This document shows positions 44,471-53,089 of a stretch of DNA of 64,000 nucleotides, in pieces. Under the pieces are notes generated by a model. The model saw only the letters and a list, made by a program, of their open reading frames with translations. It did no database searches and was not told the DNA's origin. Source of the stretch: Mycobacterium paraense. GTDB taxonomy: Bacteria; Actinomycetota; Actinomycetes; Mycobacteriales; Mycobacteriaceae. The translations under genes and the position numbers were made by a program. The stretch is taken from positions 1 through 64,000 of the forward strand of contig NZ_LQPM01000007.1 of assembly GCF_002101815.1 (NCBI RefSeq), given 5' to 3'. Numbering within the stretch: position 1 is the first letter of the stretch; every line of letters starts with the position of its first letter.

Positions 44471-45661
44471 ATGCGGACCGCTATGCCCGCCTCTCTGTTG
44501 CACTCCCCCGACTTCTACGCGGGCGATCCCTACCCGGCGTACCGGGAGCTGCGCGCGACGTCGCCGGTGTGCTGGAACGACGTGACCAACTTTTGGGCGC
44601 TGCTGAAGTACGAGGACATCCGCTTCGTGTCGAGCAACCCGGGGCTGTTCTCGTCGACCCAGGGCATCACCATCCCCGATCCCGCACAGCCGAGCCCGGT
44701 CCAGCCGGGCAGCCTGATCTTCACCGACCCGCCGCGGCACCGGCAGATGCGCAAGCTGATCAACTCGGGGTTCACCCGGCGCCGGGTGGCCGTCCTCGAG
44801 CCGAAGATCCGCGAGATCGTGCGGGGCATCCTCGACGACGTCGCACCCGACTCCGTCCACGAGTTCGCCGAAGAGATCGCCGCTCCGTTGCCCACCCGGA
44901 TGATCGCCGAGCTGATCGGCGCCCCGCCCGACGACTGGGAGCAGTTCCGGGCGTGGTCGGACGCCGCCACCGGAAGCGCCGACCCGGAGATCGAACTGGA
45001 TCCCCTGGTGGCCATGGGGCAGCTTTTCGAGTACTTCCAGAAGCTGATCGCCCAGCGGCGCGTCGAGGCGCACGACGACCTGCTGTCGGTGCTGGCGGGC
45101 GCGGAGATCGACGGGGTCCGGCTCACCGACGAAGACCTGCTCAACTTCGCGTTCCTGTTGTTGGTCGCCGGCAACGAAACCACCCGCAATCTCATCGCTT
45201 TGGGAACATTGGCGTTGATCGCCCACCCCGACCAGTGTCGCGTGTTGGTTGAGGATCGATCGCTGATCCCGGGCGCCGTCGAGGAGATGCTGCGCTGGAA
45301 CAGCCCGGTGGTGCACATGGCGCGCACCGCGACGGCCGACGTCGAGATCCGCGGGCAGCGGATCGCCGAGGGCGACACGGTGGTGATGTTGTACGGGTCG
45401 GCCAACCGCGACGAGGACATCTTCGGTCCCGACTCCGAGGAGTTCGTGGTGACCCGCCACCCGAATCCGCACATCGCGTTCGGCTGCGGTGAACACTCTT
45501 GCGTCGGTGCGCAATTGGCCCGGCTGGAGGCCTCGGTGATGTTCGACGAGCTGCTGCGGCGCTTCCCCCGGCTGGAGCTGGTGGGCGAGGTGGACCGGAT
45601 GCGCGCCACGATGGTGCCGGGAGTGAAGCGGATGCCGGTGCGGCTCGGGACGGGCGAGTGA
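44471..45661 (+). CDS. Cytochrome P450
   Basis: This soluble bacterial P450 has 396 residues. The oxygen-activation motif AGNETT lies near 233-238, the K-helix ExxR in EEMLRWNSPV, and the heme loop IAFGCGEHSCVGAQLARLEA with Cys344 as thiolate ligand. FTDPPRHRQMRKLINSGFTR is typical of actinobacterial steroid/terpene P450s such as CYP125 and CYP142. GGAGG precedes ATG 44471. As first gene of an igr-like operon it probably hydroxylates an alkyl or side-chain carbon to start its oxidation; the subfamily cannot be assigned by eye. Confidence 0.93.
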   Translation: MRTAMPASLLHSPDFYAGDPYPAYRELRATSPVCWNDVTNFWALLKYEDIRFVSSNPGLFSSTQGITIPDPAQPSPVQPGSLIFTDPPRHRQMRKLINSGFTRRRVAVLEPKIREIVRGILDDVAPDSVHEFAEEIAAPLPTRMIAELIGAPPDDWEQFRAWSDAATGSADPEIELDPLVAMGQLFEYFQKLIAQRRVEAHDDLLSVLAGAEIDGVRLTDEDLLNFAFLLLVAGNETTRNLIALGTLALIAHPDQCRVLVEDRSLIPGAVEEMLRWNSPVVHMARTATADVEIRGQRIAEGDTVVMLYGSANRDEDIFGPDSEEFVVTRHPNPHIAFGCGEHSCVGAQLARLEASVMFDELLRRFPRLELVGEVDRMRATMVPGVKRMPVRLGTGE

Positions 45662-46860
45662 TGGAGCTCGACTACACGCCCGAGCAACAGCGGCTTCGCG
45701 CCGAGATCCGCGCCGCGCTGGAACGGGTGATGACGCCGGAGCGCACCGCCGCGGTGAGTGAGGGCATCGAGGGCGGCCCGGCGGTCCGCGACTGCGTGCG
45801 CGCCCTGGGCGCCGCCAACCTGCTCGGCGTGGGCTGGCCCAAAGAGTATGGCGGGCGCGGCTTCTCGGCGATCGAGCAGTTCATCTTCTCCGAGGAGGCG
45901 CAGCGGGTCAGCGCTCCGATCCCGCTGGTGACGCTCAACACCGTCGGGCCGACCCTGATGCAGTACGGCACCGACGAACAGAAGCGGACGTTTCTGCCGG
46001 CGATCCTGGACGGCAGCGTCGAGTTCGCGATCGGGTACTCCGAGCCCGGGGCGGGCAGCGACCTGGCGTCGCTGCGCACCACGGCGGTGCGCGACGGCGA
46101 CGATTATGTGATCAACGGCCAGAAGATGTTCACCAGCGGCGCCGCCTACGCCGACTACGTCTGGCTGGCCGCACGCACCGATCCGAATGTCAAGAAGCAC
46201 AAGGGCATTTCGATCTTCATCGTGCCGACCTCGTCACCCGGGTTCTCCTGGCAGCCGCTGCACACCATGCCCGGCATCTCCACCTTCTACACGTTCTACG
46301 ACGACGTCCGGGTCCCGGCCGGCGCCATCGTGGCCGGCGAAAACCAGGGCTGGCAGCTGATCACCACGCAGCTGAACTTCGAACGCGCCGCGCTGGGCAA
46401 CCTCGGCGCGCTCGAGCCGCTCTTCGAGAAGACCCTGGACTGGGCCGCCACCACGGAGCTCGACGGCGGCCGAGTCCTGGACCAGCCCTGGGTGCGGCTC
46501 GCGCTGGCCAGGGTCGAGGCGCAGGTCGCCGCGTACAAACTCGTCAACGCGCGCGTCAACGCGGCCATGTCGCAGGGCGACCTGAGCATGGGAGAGGCGT
46601 CGGCGGCCAAGGTTTTCGGCACCGAGCTCACCCAGCAGGTCGCCCGCCAGCTGCTCGAAGTGCTCGACGGCAACGGGACACGCTCGGGCGCCGACGCACC
46701 GCTGCGCGGGGCACTCGAATCCGCCTACCGCTTCGCGGTCATCAACACGTTCGGCGGTGGCGCCAACGAGATTCAGCGTGACATCATCGCCATGGCCGGG
46801 TTGGGGATGCCCAGGGCACCCCGCGACCTTCGCGCCCAGCAGACAACAGGAGGATCATGA
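45661..46860 (+). CDS. Acyl-CoA dehydrogenase, FadE29/ChsE2-like subunit
   Basis: The 399-residue protein has the acyl-CoA dehydrogenase fold: N-terminal helices, the FAD-binding EFAIGYSEPGAGSDLASLRT, a beta domain and the C-terminal helical domain ending GGGANEIQRDIIAMAGLGMP, as in FadE29. ATG 45661 overlaps the P450 stop (TGATG). The second, shorter dehydrogenase at 47812 is probably its partner: in cholesterol side-chain degradation ChsE1 and ChsE2 form an alpha2beta2 enzyme that introduces a double bond next to the CoA thioester. Substrate inferred to be a cyclic or branched acyl-CoA. Confidence 0.9.
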   Translation: MELDYTPEQQRLRAEIRAALERVMTPERTAAVSEGIEGGPAVRDCVRALGAANLLGVGWPKEYGGRGFSAIEQFIFSEEAQRVSAPIPLVTLNTVGPTLMQYGTDEQKRTFLPAILDGSVEFAIGYSEPGAGSDLASLRTTAVRDGDDYVINGQKMFTSGAAYADYVWLAARTDPNVKKHKGISIFIVPTSSPGFSWQPLHTMPGISTFYTFYDDVRVPAGAIVAGENQGWQLITTQLNFERAALGNLGALEPLFEKTLDWAATTELDGGRVLDQPWVRLALARVEAQVAAYKLVNARVNAAMSQGDLSMGEASAAKVFGTELTQQVARQLLEVLDGNGTRSGADAPLRGALESAYRFAVINTFGGGANEIQRDIIAMAGLGMPRAPRDLRAQQTTGGS

Positions 46861-47405
46861 CCGACCAAGATTCCGAGGTGCGCACCAAACTGCGGGCGCT
46901 CGTCGGCAAGCCCACCGGCGGCACCGGATTGCCCACGGTGGCACCGGATCCGGTCAACCAGCCGATGATTCGGCACTGGGCCCACGCGCTCGCCGACATG
47001 AACCCCGTCTACCTCGATCCCGAGTTCGCGGCGTCGTCGCGGTTCGGCGGCATCGTGTCGCCGCCGGTGATGCTGCAGACCTGGACGATGCCCTCGCCGA
47101 AGCTGGAGGGGATCGCTGAGCGCGGCGGCGCCCCCGTCGAGATCCTCAGCAACCCAACGGCATTCCTGGACGAGGCCGGATACACCAGCACGGTGGCCAC
47201 CAACTCGGAGTTCGAGATCGAACGCTATCCCCGGCTCGGCGACGTCATCAGCTCGACGTCGGTGTTCGAGGAGGTCTCCGACGAGAAGAAGACGGCGCTG
47301 GGCACCGGTTTCTTTTTGACCTGGCTGATCACTTACACCGACCAGAACGGTGAGGTGTTGGGGCGACAGCGATTCCGCGTGCTGCGATTCAGGCCGGCGC
47401 GCTGA
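46857..47405 (+). CDS. MaoC-like hot-dog protein, ChsH2 N-domain homologue (His lost)
   Basis: This 182-residue hot-dog protein has the MaoC segment HALADMNPVYLDPEFAASSR. In active hydratases this reads D-x4-H; here D47 is present but the His is Tyr52, so it is probably the non-catalytic half of a heterodimer, as the MaoC domain of ChsH2 is reported to be. Its ATG overlaps the dehydrogenase stop (ATGA) behind an AGGAGG site. The DUF35 gene begins at its last base (TGATG), so the two together equal the two-domain ChsH2 of M. tuberculosis (about 311 residues) cut in two. Confidence 0.85.
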   Translation: MTDQDSEVRTKLRALVGKPTGGTGLPTVAPDPVNQPMIRHWAHALADMNPVYLDPEFAASSRFGGIVSPPVMLQTWTMPSPKLEGIAERGGAPVEILSNPTAFLDEAGYTSTVATNSEFEIERYPRLGDVISSTSVFEEVSDEKKTALGTGFFLTWLITYTDQNGEVLGRQRFRVLRFRPAR

Positions 47406-47803
47406 TGGCGCCCCGCCTGGCGCCGGCCATCAGCCCGGACACCGAGTTCTTCTGGAACGGCCTGCGCGAGCAGAAGCTGCTCATCCAGCGCTGCTCCGGA
47501 TGCGGGGCGCTGCGACACCCGCCCCGCCCCATGTGCCCGCACTGCCGCTCCCTGGACTGGGAAGCGATCGAGTCGTCGGGCCGAGGCACCGTCTACAGCT
47601 ACGTGATGCCGCACGAGCCCAAATTCCCGTTCTTCGAGTACCCCTACATCGTGGCGCTGGTGCAGCTCGACGAGGGGGTACGGATCGTGTCGAACCTCTG
47701 TGGCATCGACCCCGCCGACGTCACGGTGGGGATGCCGGTCGAGGTCTACTACCAGACCTTCGATAACGACCTGGTGCTGCACCAGTTCCGGCCCGTCCAG
47801 TAG
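47405..47803 (+). CDS. DUF35 OB-fold zinc-ribbon protein, ChsH2 C-domain homologue
   Basis: This 132-residue protein has the N-terminal helix, a rubredoxin-like zinc ribbon (Cys30, Cys33, Cys44, Cys47 in CSGCGALRHPPRPMCPHC) and an OB fold (GTVYSYVMPHEPKFPFFEYP onward). DUF35 domains pair with thiolase-fold lipid-transfer proteins; in ChsH2 this domain forms the aldolase complex with Ltp2. The gene starts at the last base of the MaoC gene (TGATG), so coupled translation could keep the two halves equimolar. The likely partner is the thiolase at 49373. Confidence 0.88.
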   Translation: MAPRLAPAISPDTEFFWNGLREQKLLIQRCSGCGALRHPPRPMCPHCRSLDWEAIESSGRGTVYSYVMPHEPKFPFFEYPYIVALVQLDEGVRIVSNLCGIDPADVTVGMPVEVYYQTFDNDLVLHQFRPVQ

Positions 47804-47811
47804 GTGGCGCA

Positions 47812-48927
47812 ATGGATTTCACGTTCACCGAAGAGCAGGAGACGATCGCCAAGCTCGCCCGCGAGATCTTCGAGCGCAGGGCCACCCCCGACCGGCTGAC
47901 CGAACTGGAGGCCGGCGAGACCCGTTACGACGCCGCGCTGTGGAGCGAGCTCGCCGCCGCCGACCTGCTGGGCACGGCGCTGCCGGAGGCCGTCGGCGGC
48001 AACGGCGGCGGGTTCCTGGAGCTGGGTGTGCTGCTGGCCGAGGTGGGCTGGAGTGTGGCCCCGGTGCCCGCCTACGCGACGCTGGTGCTGGGCGCCGACC
48101 CGATCGCCCGGCACGGAACCGCCGAGCAACAGCGACGGTTCCTGCCCGGCGTCGTCACGGGAGCCCGCATCCTGAGCGCCGGGCTGCAGGAGCCCGGCCG
48201 GTCCGATCCGATGAGCCCGTCCACCACGGCCCGTCGCGACGGCCTGAACTGGCGACTGGACGGGGTCAAGGAGCTGGTGCCGGCCGCACAGCTCGCCGAC
48301 ACCATCCTGATCCCGGCCGCCCTGGACGACGGTGAGGTGGGCCTGTTCCTGCTGCCCGTCGACGCCCGCGGCGTCGAGATCCGGCCGGTCGCGACCACCA
48401 ACCGCGAACCGCATGCGGACGTATTCGTCGACGGCGCAATCGTTTCCGACCACGATCGGCTCGGCGGCCCGGTGGGGGCCCTGCACACGCGTGCCCTGGT
48501 CGGGCTGTGCGCGATCGCGCTCGGCGCCTGCGAGCGCGCCCTGCGCATCGCGGCCGAGTACACCAGCGGCCGTGAGCAATTCGGTCGGCCCATCGGCAGC
48601 TTCCAGGCGGTGCAGCAGCGGCTGGCCGACGCCTTCATCGACGTCGAAGCGATCCGCTGGACCACCTGGCATGCGGCGTGGCTGATCGCGCGGGGACGGC
48701 CTGCGCAGGAGGCCGAGCGGGCGGCGCGCATCGCGAAGTTCTGGGCCGCCGAGGCCGGCTCGCGGGTCGCCGCCAGCGCCCAGCAGGTCCACGGCGGCAT
48801 CGGGATCGACGTCACCTATCCCCTGCACCGCTATTTCCTGTGGGCCAAACACATCGAGCTCTCCCTCGGTCCCGCGCCTGCCCAGCTGGCCAGTATCGGC
48901 AGTACCTATCCGGAAGGATTCCGATGA
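47812..48927 (+). CDS. Acyl-CoA dehydrogenase, FadE28/ChsE1-like subunit
   Basis: This 371-residue acyl-CoA dehydrogenase is shorter than canonical ones and has a degenerate FAD-binding middle (ILSAGLQEPGRSDPMSP). The C-terminal domain is well conserved: AAEYTSGREQFGRPIGSFQA and QQVHGGIGIDVTYPLHRYFL. This combination resembles FadE28, the partner of FadE29. It lies 8 bp after the DUF35 gene, and its stop overlaps the next ATG (ATGA). A heteromeric enzyme with the protein encoded at 45661 is inferred. Confidence 0.88.
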   Translation: MDFTFTEEQETIAKLAREIFERRATPDRLTELEAGETRYDAALWSELAAADLLGTALPEAVGGNGGGFLELGVLLAEVGWSVAPVPAYATLVLGADPIARHGTAEQQRRFLPGVVTGARILSAGLQEPGRSDPMSPSTTARRDGLNWRLDGVKELVPAAQLADTILIPAALDDGEVGLFLLPVDARGVEIRPVATTNREPHADVFVDGAIVSDHDRLGGPVGALHTRALVGLCAIALGACERALRIAAEYTSGREQFGRPIGSFQAVQQRLADAFIDVEAIRWTTWHAAWLIARGRPAQEAERAARIAKFWAAEAGSRVAASAQQVHGGIGIDVTYPLHRYFLWAKHIELSLGPAPAQLASIGSTYPEGFR

Positions 48928-49376
48928 AGACCGCTAACAGCCGTACAACGCTCAAGTGGGCCGACATCAACGTCGGCGATGAGGTGGACCCCCTCGAAAT
49001 CCCGATCACCACAACGATGATCGTCGCCGGCGCGATCGCCTCGCGGGATTTCATGCCGGTGCACCACGACCGCGACTTCGCCAAGAAGCAGGGCTCGCCG
49101 AACCTGTTCATGAACATCCTGACCACCAACGGGTACTGCGTGCGCTTCCTCACCGACTGGGCCGGGCCGGAGGCGATGGTGAAGAACCTGTCCATCCGCC
49201 TCGGCGTGCCGTGCTTCCCCGACGACCCGCTGCGCTTCACCGGCACCGTGACATCCAAAAGCGAGGGCTCCGGCGGCGAGAACTTCGTCGAGGTGACCTT
49301 TCAGGGCTCCAACAGCCTGGGCGATCACGTTTCGGGCACCGCGGTGCTCAGCCTGCTGGACGGGGATGGGGCATGA
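48924..49376 (+). CDS. MaoC-like enoyl-CoA hydratase, ChsH1-like catalytic subunit
   Basis: This 150-residue single hot-dog protein retains the hydratase dyad: SRDFMPVHHDRDFAKKQG with Asp42 and His47, the same D-x4-H spacing as reported for ChsH1. LFMNILTTNGYCVRFLTDWA follows. It should hydrate the enoyl-CoA made by the dehydrogenase pair, working with the His-less MaoC protein at 46857. Its ATG overlaps the upstream stop (ATGA), and its own stop overlaps the thiolase ATG. Confidence 0.9.
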   Translation: MKTANSRTTLKWADINVGDEVDPLEIPITTTMIVAGAIASRDFMPVHHDRDFAKKQGSPNLFMNILTTNGYCVRFLTDWAGPEAMVKNLSIRLGVPCFPDDPLRFTGTVTSKSEGSGGENFVEVTFQGSNSLGDHVSGTAVLSLLDGDGA

Positions 49377-50539
49377 GCCCGCTGCCCGGCAGCTGCGCCA
49401 TCGTCGGCATCGGCCAGACCGAGTTCTCCAAGGAGTCGGGGCGCAGCGAGCTCCAATTGGCCTGCGAGGCAGTCAGTGCCGCGCTCGACGATGCGGGTCT
49501 CACGCCCGCCGACGTCGACGGCATGGTCACCTTCACGATGGACTCCAGCGACGAGATCGACATCGCCCGCAACGTGGGCATCGGCGACCTGAGCTTCTTC
49601 TCGCGCGTCCATCACGGCGGCGGCGCTGCGGCCGGCACCGTGGTGCATGCGGCGATGGCCGTCGCGACCGGCGTCGCCGACGTGGTGGTGTGCTGGCGCG
49701 CGTTCAACGAACGTTCCGGCTTCCGGTTTGGCGGCAGCGGGCGCGACATGACCGCGACCCCGCTGTTCATGGCGCACTACGCGCCATTCGGGTTGCTGAC
49801 GCCCGCGGCGTGGGTCGCCATGCACGCCCAGCGCTACATGTCGACCTACGGGGTGACCAACGAGGACTTCGGCCGCATCGCCGTCGTCGACCGCAAGCAC
49901 GCCGCCACCAATCCCGACGCATGGTTCTACCAGCGCCCGATCACCCTGGAAGACCACCAGAACTCGCGCTGGATCGTCGAACCCGTGCTGCGGCTGCTGG
50001 ATTGCTGCCAGGAGAGCGACGGCGGGGTCGCCCTGGTGGTGACCAGCGCCGAGCGCGCCCGCGACTTGCGGCAGCCGCCGGCGGTGATCACCGCGGCCGC
50101 CCAGGGCGCGGCCGCCAACGGCGAGATGATGACGAGCTACTACCGCGAGGACATCACGGGGCTCCCGGAGATGGGGGTGGTCGGCAACCGGCTGTGGCGC
50201 GACTCGGGCCTCAAGCCCCAGGACATCCAAACCGCCTTCATCTACGACCATTTCACGCCGTTCGTGTTCGCCCAGCTCGAGGAGCTCGGCTTCTGCGGGC
50301 GCGGCGAGGCCAAGGACTTCGCCACCGTCGAGCGGCTGTCTCTGGGCGGGGAGTTTCCGATCAACACCAACGGCGGGCTGCTCGGCGAGGCCTACATCCA
50401 CGGCATGAACGGCATCACCGAGGGCGTGCGGCAGGTCCGCGGCACCTCGCACAACCAGGTCGAGGGCGTCGAGCACGTGCTCGTCACGTCGGGAACCGGC
50501 GTGCCCACCAGCGGACTGATCCTCGCGCCCGCCGAATAA
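49373..50539 (+). CDS. Thiolase-fold lipid-transfer protein, Ltp2-like aldolase
   Basis: The 388-residue protein has the thiolase fold (CAIVGIGQTEFSKESGRSEL, DVVVCWRAFNERSGFRFGGS, FPINTNGGLLGEAYIHGMNG). Where thiolases have the nucleophilic Cys (about residue 90) it has HHGGGAAAG, with no Cys. That absence is typical of Ltp2, which performs a retro-aldol cleavage rather than thiolysis. With the DUF35 protein at 47405 it would split the beta-hydroxyacyl-CoA, releasing a short acyl-CoA and a ketone or aldehyde. ATG 49373 overlaps the upstream stop. Confidence 0.9.
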   Translation: MSPLPGSCAIVGIGQTEFSKESGRSELQLACEAVSAALDDAGLTPADVDGMVTFTMDSSDEIDIARNVGIGDLSFFSRVHHGGGAAAGTVVHAAMAVATGVADVVVCWRAFNERSGFRFGGSGRDMTATPLFMAHYAPFGLLTPAAWVAMHAQRYMSTYGVTNEDFGRIAVVDRKHAATNPDAWFYQRPITLEDHQNSRWIVEPVLRLLDCCQESDGGVALVVTSAERARDLRQPPAVITAAAQGAAANGEMMTSYYREDITGLPEMGVVGNRLWRDSGLKPQDIQTAFIYDHFTPFVFAQLEELGFCGRGEAKDFATVERLSLGGEFPINTNGGLLGEAYIHGMNGITEGVRQVRGTSHNQVEGVEHVLVTSGTGVPTSGLILAPAE

Positions 50540-50550
50540 GGGGGAAGCTC

Positions 50551-51621
50551 ATGCCCAAGCTCGCGGTATTGACCGCACCCGGGGGGCCGATCGAGCTGGC
50601 CGAATTCCCGCTGACCGCGCCCGCCCCGGGCACCGCGGCGCTCAAGCTGCGGATGGCGGGCATCTGCGGATCCGACCTGCACATCTTCCGCGGCGAGCTG
50701 CCCCTGCCGTGCCCCTTCGCCCTGGGCCACGAAATGGTCGGCGAGATAACCGAACTCGGCGAGGGGCTCACCACCGACGCGACCGGCAAGCCGCTCGCCG
50801 TCGGCGATCGCATCGTCACGCCGTACTTTTGGACCTGCGGGCAGTGCCACGCCTGCGCGCGGGGCCGGCCCCACGCGTGCCAGAACCTGATGGCCGGCGA
50901 GTACCGCACCCACGACCAGGAGCCGCACTTCGTCGCCGCGCACGGTGAGTACTACTACACCAGTCGGCGGCAGCCGCTGTACAAGGTGCCCGAGGACCTC
51001 GCCGACGCGGCCGTCGCACCGCTGAATTGCGCGCTGGCCCAGGTGTTGTTCGCGCTGCGCGACGTGCGGCTGGGCGACACCGTCGTCATCCAGGGCGCGG
51101 GCGGGCTGGGCATCAACGCCGCGGCCGTGGCGCGCACCGCGGGCGCTGCCGCCGTCATCGTCATCGACAAGATCCCCGAACGCCTCGACGTCGCAGCCGA
51201 TTTCGGCGCGACGTTCTGCATCGACGCGAGCGGCATCTCGACCTTCGAGGTGGCCGAGCGGGTCCGTGCGCACACCGACGGCATCGGCGCCGACTGGGTG
51301 CTCGAGGTGGTCGGGGTGCCGGGCGTCATCCCCGACGGGGTCGGCTTTCTGAACAACGGCGGCACGCTGCTCGAGGTCGGCAACGTCGGCATGGGGCGCA
51401 CGTTCGAGCTCGACCCGAGCTCGCTGGTTTACGGCAACAAGTCCGTGCGCGGCGTGATGCTCTACGACCCCGTCACCCTGGCGACCGGCCTCAACTTTTT
51501 GCAGCACACCGACTTTCCGTTCGACCGGCTGATGCCCAAGCCGTTTCATCTCGCCGACGTCAACGACGCCTTCGCGTCGGCCGATGCCGGGCTGGTGCCG
51601 CGCGGGGCGTTGGTGCCATGA
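50551..51621 (+). CDS. Zinc-dependent alcohol dehydrogenase (MDR family)
   Basis: This 356-residue medium-chain dehydrogenase has catalytic-zinc ligands in MAGICGSDLH and ALGHEMVGEI, a structural-zinc loop with three recognisable cysteines in TCGQCHACARGRPHAC, and a Rossmann domain with VIQGAGGLGINAAAVART. ATG 50551 follows GGGGGAAG 11 bp after the thiolase stop. It may oxidise the alcohol formed by the P450, or reduce the carbonyl released by the aldolase. Its stop overlaps the TetR ATG. Confidence 0.93.
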   Translation: MPKLAVLTAPGGPIELAEFPLTAPAPGTAALKLRMAGICGSDLHIFRGELPLPCPFALGHEMVGEITELGEGLTTDATGKPLAVGDRIVTPYFWTCGQCHACARGRPHACQNLMAGEYRTHDQEPHFVAAHGEYYYTSRRQPLYKVPEDLADAAVAPLNCALAQVLFALRDVRLGDTVVIQGAGGLGINAAAVARTAGAAAVIVIDKIPERLDVAADFGATFCIDASGISTFEVAERVRAHTDGIGADWVLEVVGVPGVIPDGVGFLNNGGTLLEVGNVGMGRTFELDPSSLVYGNKSVRGVMLYDPVTLATGLNFLQHTDFPFDRLMPKPFHLADVNDAFASADAGLVPRGALVP

Positions 51622-52223
51622 CCCAGGCGGCGCAGACCACCGACACGCGCGAACTCATCGTCGAGTCCGCGTTCATTTGTTTCGGCAGACAGGGATTGGA
51701 CAAGGCGACCGTCGTCGACATCGCCAAGCAGGCCGGCGTCTCACGCAGCACCGTCTACGAGTACTTCAGCGACAAGGGCGCGATCGTCGAAGCCTGCGCC
51801 GAGCACGCCTCCGAACGGTTCTACTGCGAGATGTCCAAGGCGATGGACCAGGGCAGCTCGCTGGAGGACAAGCTGAGCCGCGCGGCGGTGTTCGTGACCC
51901 AGGCGCGGCGGGTGATCGCCTCCGAGAAGTACTTTGACGAGGATGCGATCAGCCTGCTGCTGACCAAAGACGCCGCGGTGTTGCTGCGCGAGTGCGTCGA
52001 CTTCTTCGCGCCCTATCTGTCCGCCGCCAGGCTCACCGGCGAGGTGCGCAAGGACCTCGACGTCGAGGCCGCCGGGGAATGGTTCGCGCGCATACTCTTT
52101 TCGCTGTTCAGCACGCCGTCGTCGACGTTGGACATGGACGATCCCGAGGTGGCGGCGGAGTTCGTGCGCGCGCACGTGGTGCGCGGATTCGCCAGCGAGC
52201 GCACGCGACCCCGGCGCGGTTAA
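51618..52223 (+). CDS. TetR-family regulator of the catabolic cluster
   Basis: This 201-residue protein has an N-terminal TetR HTH (ATVVDIAKQAGVSRSTVYEY) and a helical ligand domain. ATG 51618 overlaps the dehydrogenase stop (ATGA), so it is the last gene of the nine-gene operon that begins with the P450. Its operator is probably the GACACA/TGTGTC repeat at 44426, between the two arms of the cluster. The inducer could be a CoA thioester of the substrate, as for KstR2, but this is inference. Confidence 0.9.
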   Translation: MTQAAQTTDTRELIVESAFICFGRQGLDKATVVDIAKQAGVSRSTVYEYFSDKGAIVEACAEHASERFYCEMSKAMDQGSSLEDKLSRAAVFVTQARRVIASEKYFDEDAISLLLTKDAAVLLRECVDFFAPYLSAARLTGEVRKDLDVEAAGEWFARILFSLFSTPSSTLDMDDPEVAAEFVRAHVVRGFASERTRPRRG

Positions 52224-52258
52224 AGGACCCGCCTTCGAGCGTGCATCCTGGACCTTCG

Positions 52259-52308
52259 GTGTGCGCCCAGGGCGGGAATTCGGCGATTTTCACGCCCGGG
52301 ACGCACAC
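52259..52308. terminator. Hairpin between the TetR gene and the convergent MBL gene
   Basis: The arms GTGTGCGCCCAGGGCG (52259-52274) and its near-complement (52293-52308) pair at 14 of 16 positions around an 18-nt loop. The position between two convergent stop codons fits a bidirectional terminator. Confidence 0.6.
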
Positions 52309-52328
52309 TCGAGTACATCAGCGCACAC

Positions 52329-53072
52329 TCAGCGGCGCTGCTGGGCCCAGACGGTGTCGGCGGCATGCACCGGCCGGCCATGGCCGGGCAGCAGGTGCGC
52401 GACGGGTAGTTCTTCGAGACGCCTGCGGGTCTCGGCGGCGCTCGCGGCGTCGACGATTTCGGGCGTGTGCCAGGCCTGTCCGCGAACGGTCAGCACGGCG
52501 TCACCGGACAACAGCGTCCGCGTCGTCGGATTCCACAGCGCGATGCTGTCGTCGGTGTGTCCGTTCGCGTCGACCACGGTCCACTCCGGCGCGCCGGGCA
52601 GCGGCTGCCCGTCGGCGAGCCCGCCGCCGGGGGCCGGACCCGTCCAACGCATGCCGACCGGCGTGCCGTATCCCGCGATCCGGGGACCGCCGAGGAACCC
52701 GGTCAGCCCGCGCCGGTCCAGCGGCTGGTCGATCATGGTGGGCCAGATGGTCGCGGCCTTGCCCAGGGTCGGGGTGCGCGGTTTCACCCCGCCGAGGTAG
52801 GCAAGCGTGGCCTCGGGCAACCAGATCGGCGCGCGGTGGCGCGTGGCCAGCTCCGCCGCGCCGGCGACGTGGTCGCTGTGCCCGTGCGTCGCCACGACGG
52901 CACGCAGGGTTCCGGCGCGGCCCAGGACGGCCGCGAGATCGCCGGCGACCCGCGGTAGCCCGGCGTCGACCACCACCGCGCCGTCGCCGCTGCGCAGCAC
53001 ATAGCAGTTGAAGATCCAGCGCGACAGCCGGGTGATGCCGAGGTCGGGCATCTCCTCGATGACCAGGCTCAT
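52329..53072 (-). CDS. Metallo-beta-lactamase-fold hydrolase
   Basis: This 247-residue protein has the MBL signature ATHGHSDHVAG (His63, His65, Asp67, His68), an upstream VVVDAGLPRVAGDLAAVL strand, then DANGHTDDS, LLSGDAVL and LLPGHGRPVH for the remaining metal ligands. The fold covers glyoxalase II, lactonases, arylsulfatases and others; nothing here identifies the substrate. ATG 53072 is chosen as the MSLVIEEMPDLG start common in the family; the open frame upstream is the antisense of pruB. It lies 17 bp downstream of pruB on the same strand and may be its last operon member. Confidence 0.88.
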   Translation of the reverse strand: MSLVIEEMPDLGITRLSRWIFNCYVLRSGDGAVVVDAGLPRVAGDLAAVLGRAGTLRAVVATHGHSDHVAGAAELATRHRAPIWLPEATLAYLGGVKPRTPTLGKAATIWPTMIDQPLDRRGLTGFLGGPRIAGYGTPVGMRWTGPAPGGGLADGQPLPGAPEWTVVDANGHTDDSIALWNPTTRTLLSGDAVLTVRGQAWHTPEIVDAASAAETRRRLEELPVAHLLPGHGRPVHAADTVWAQQRR

Positions 53073-53089
53073 GCCCGAGACGCTACGCC

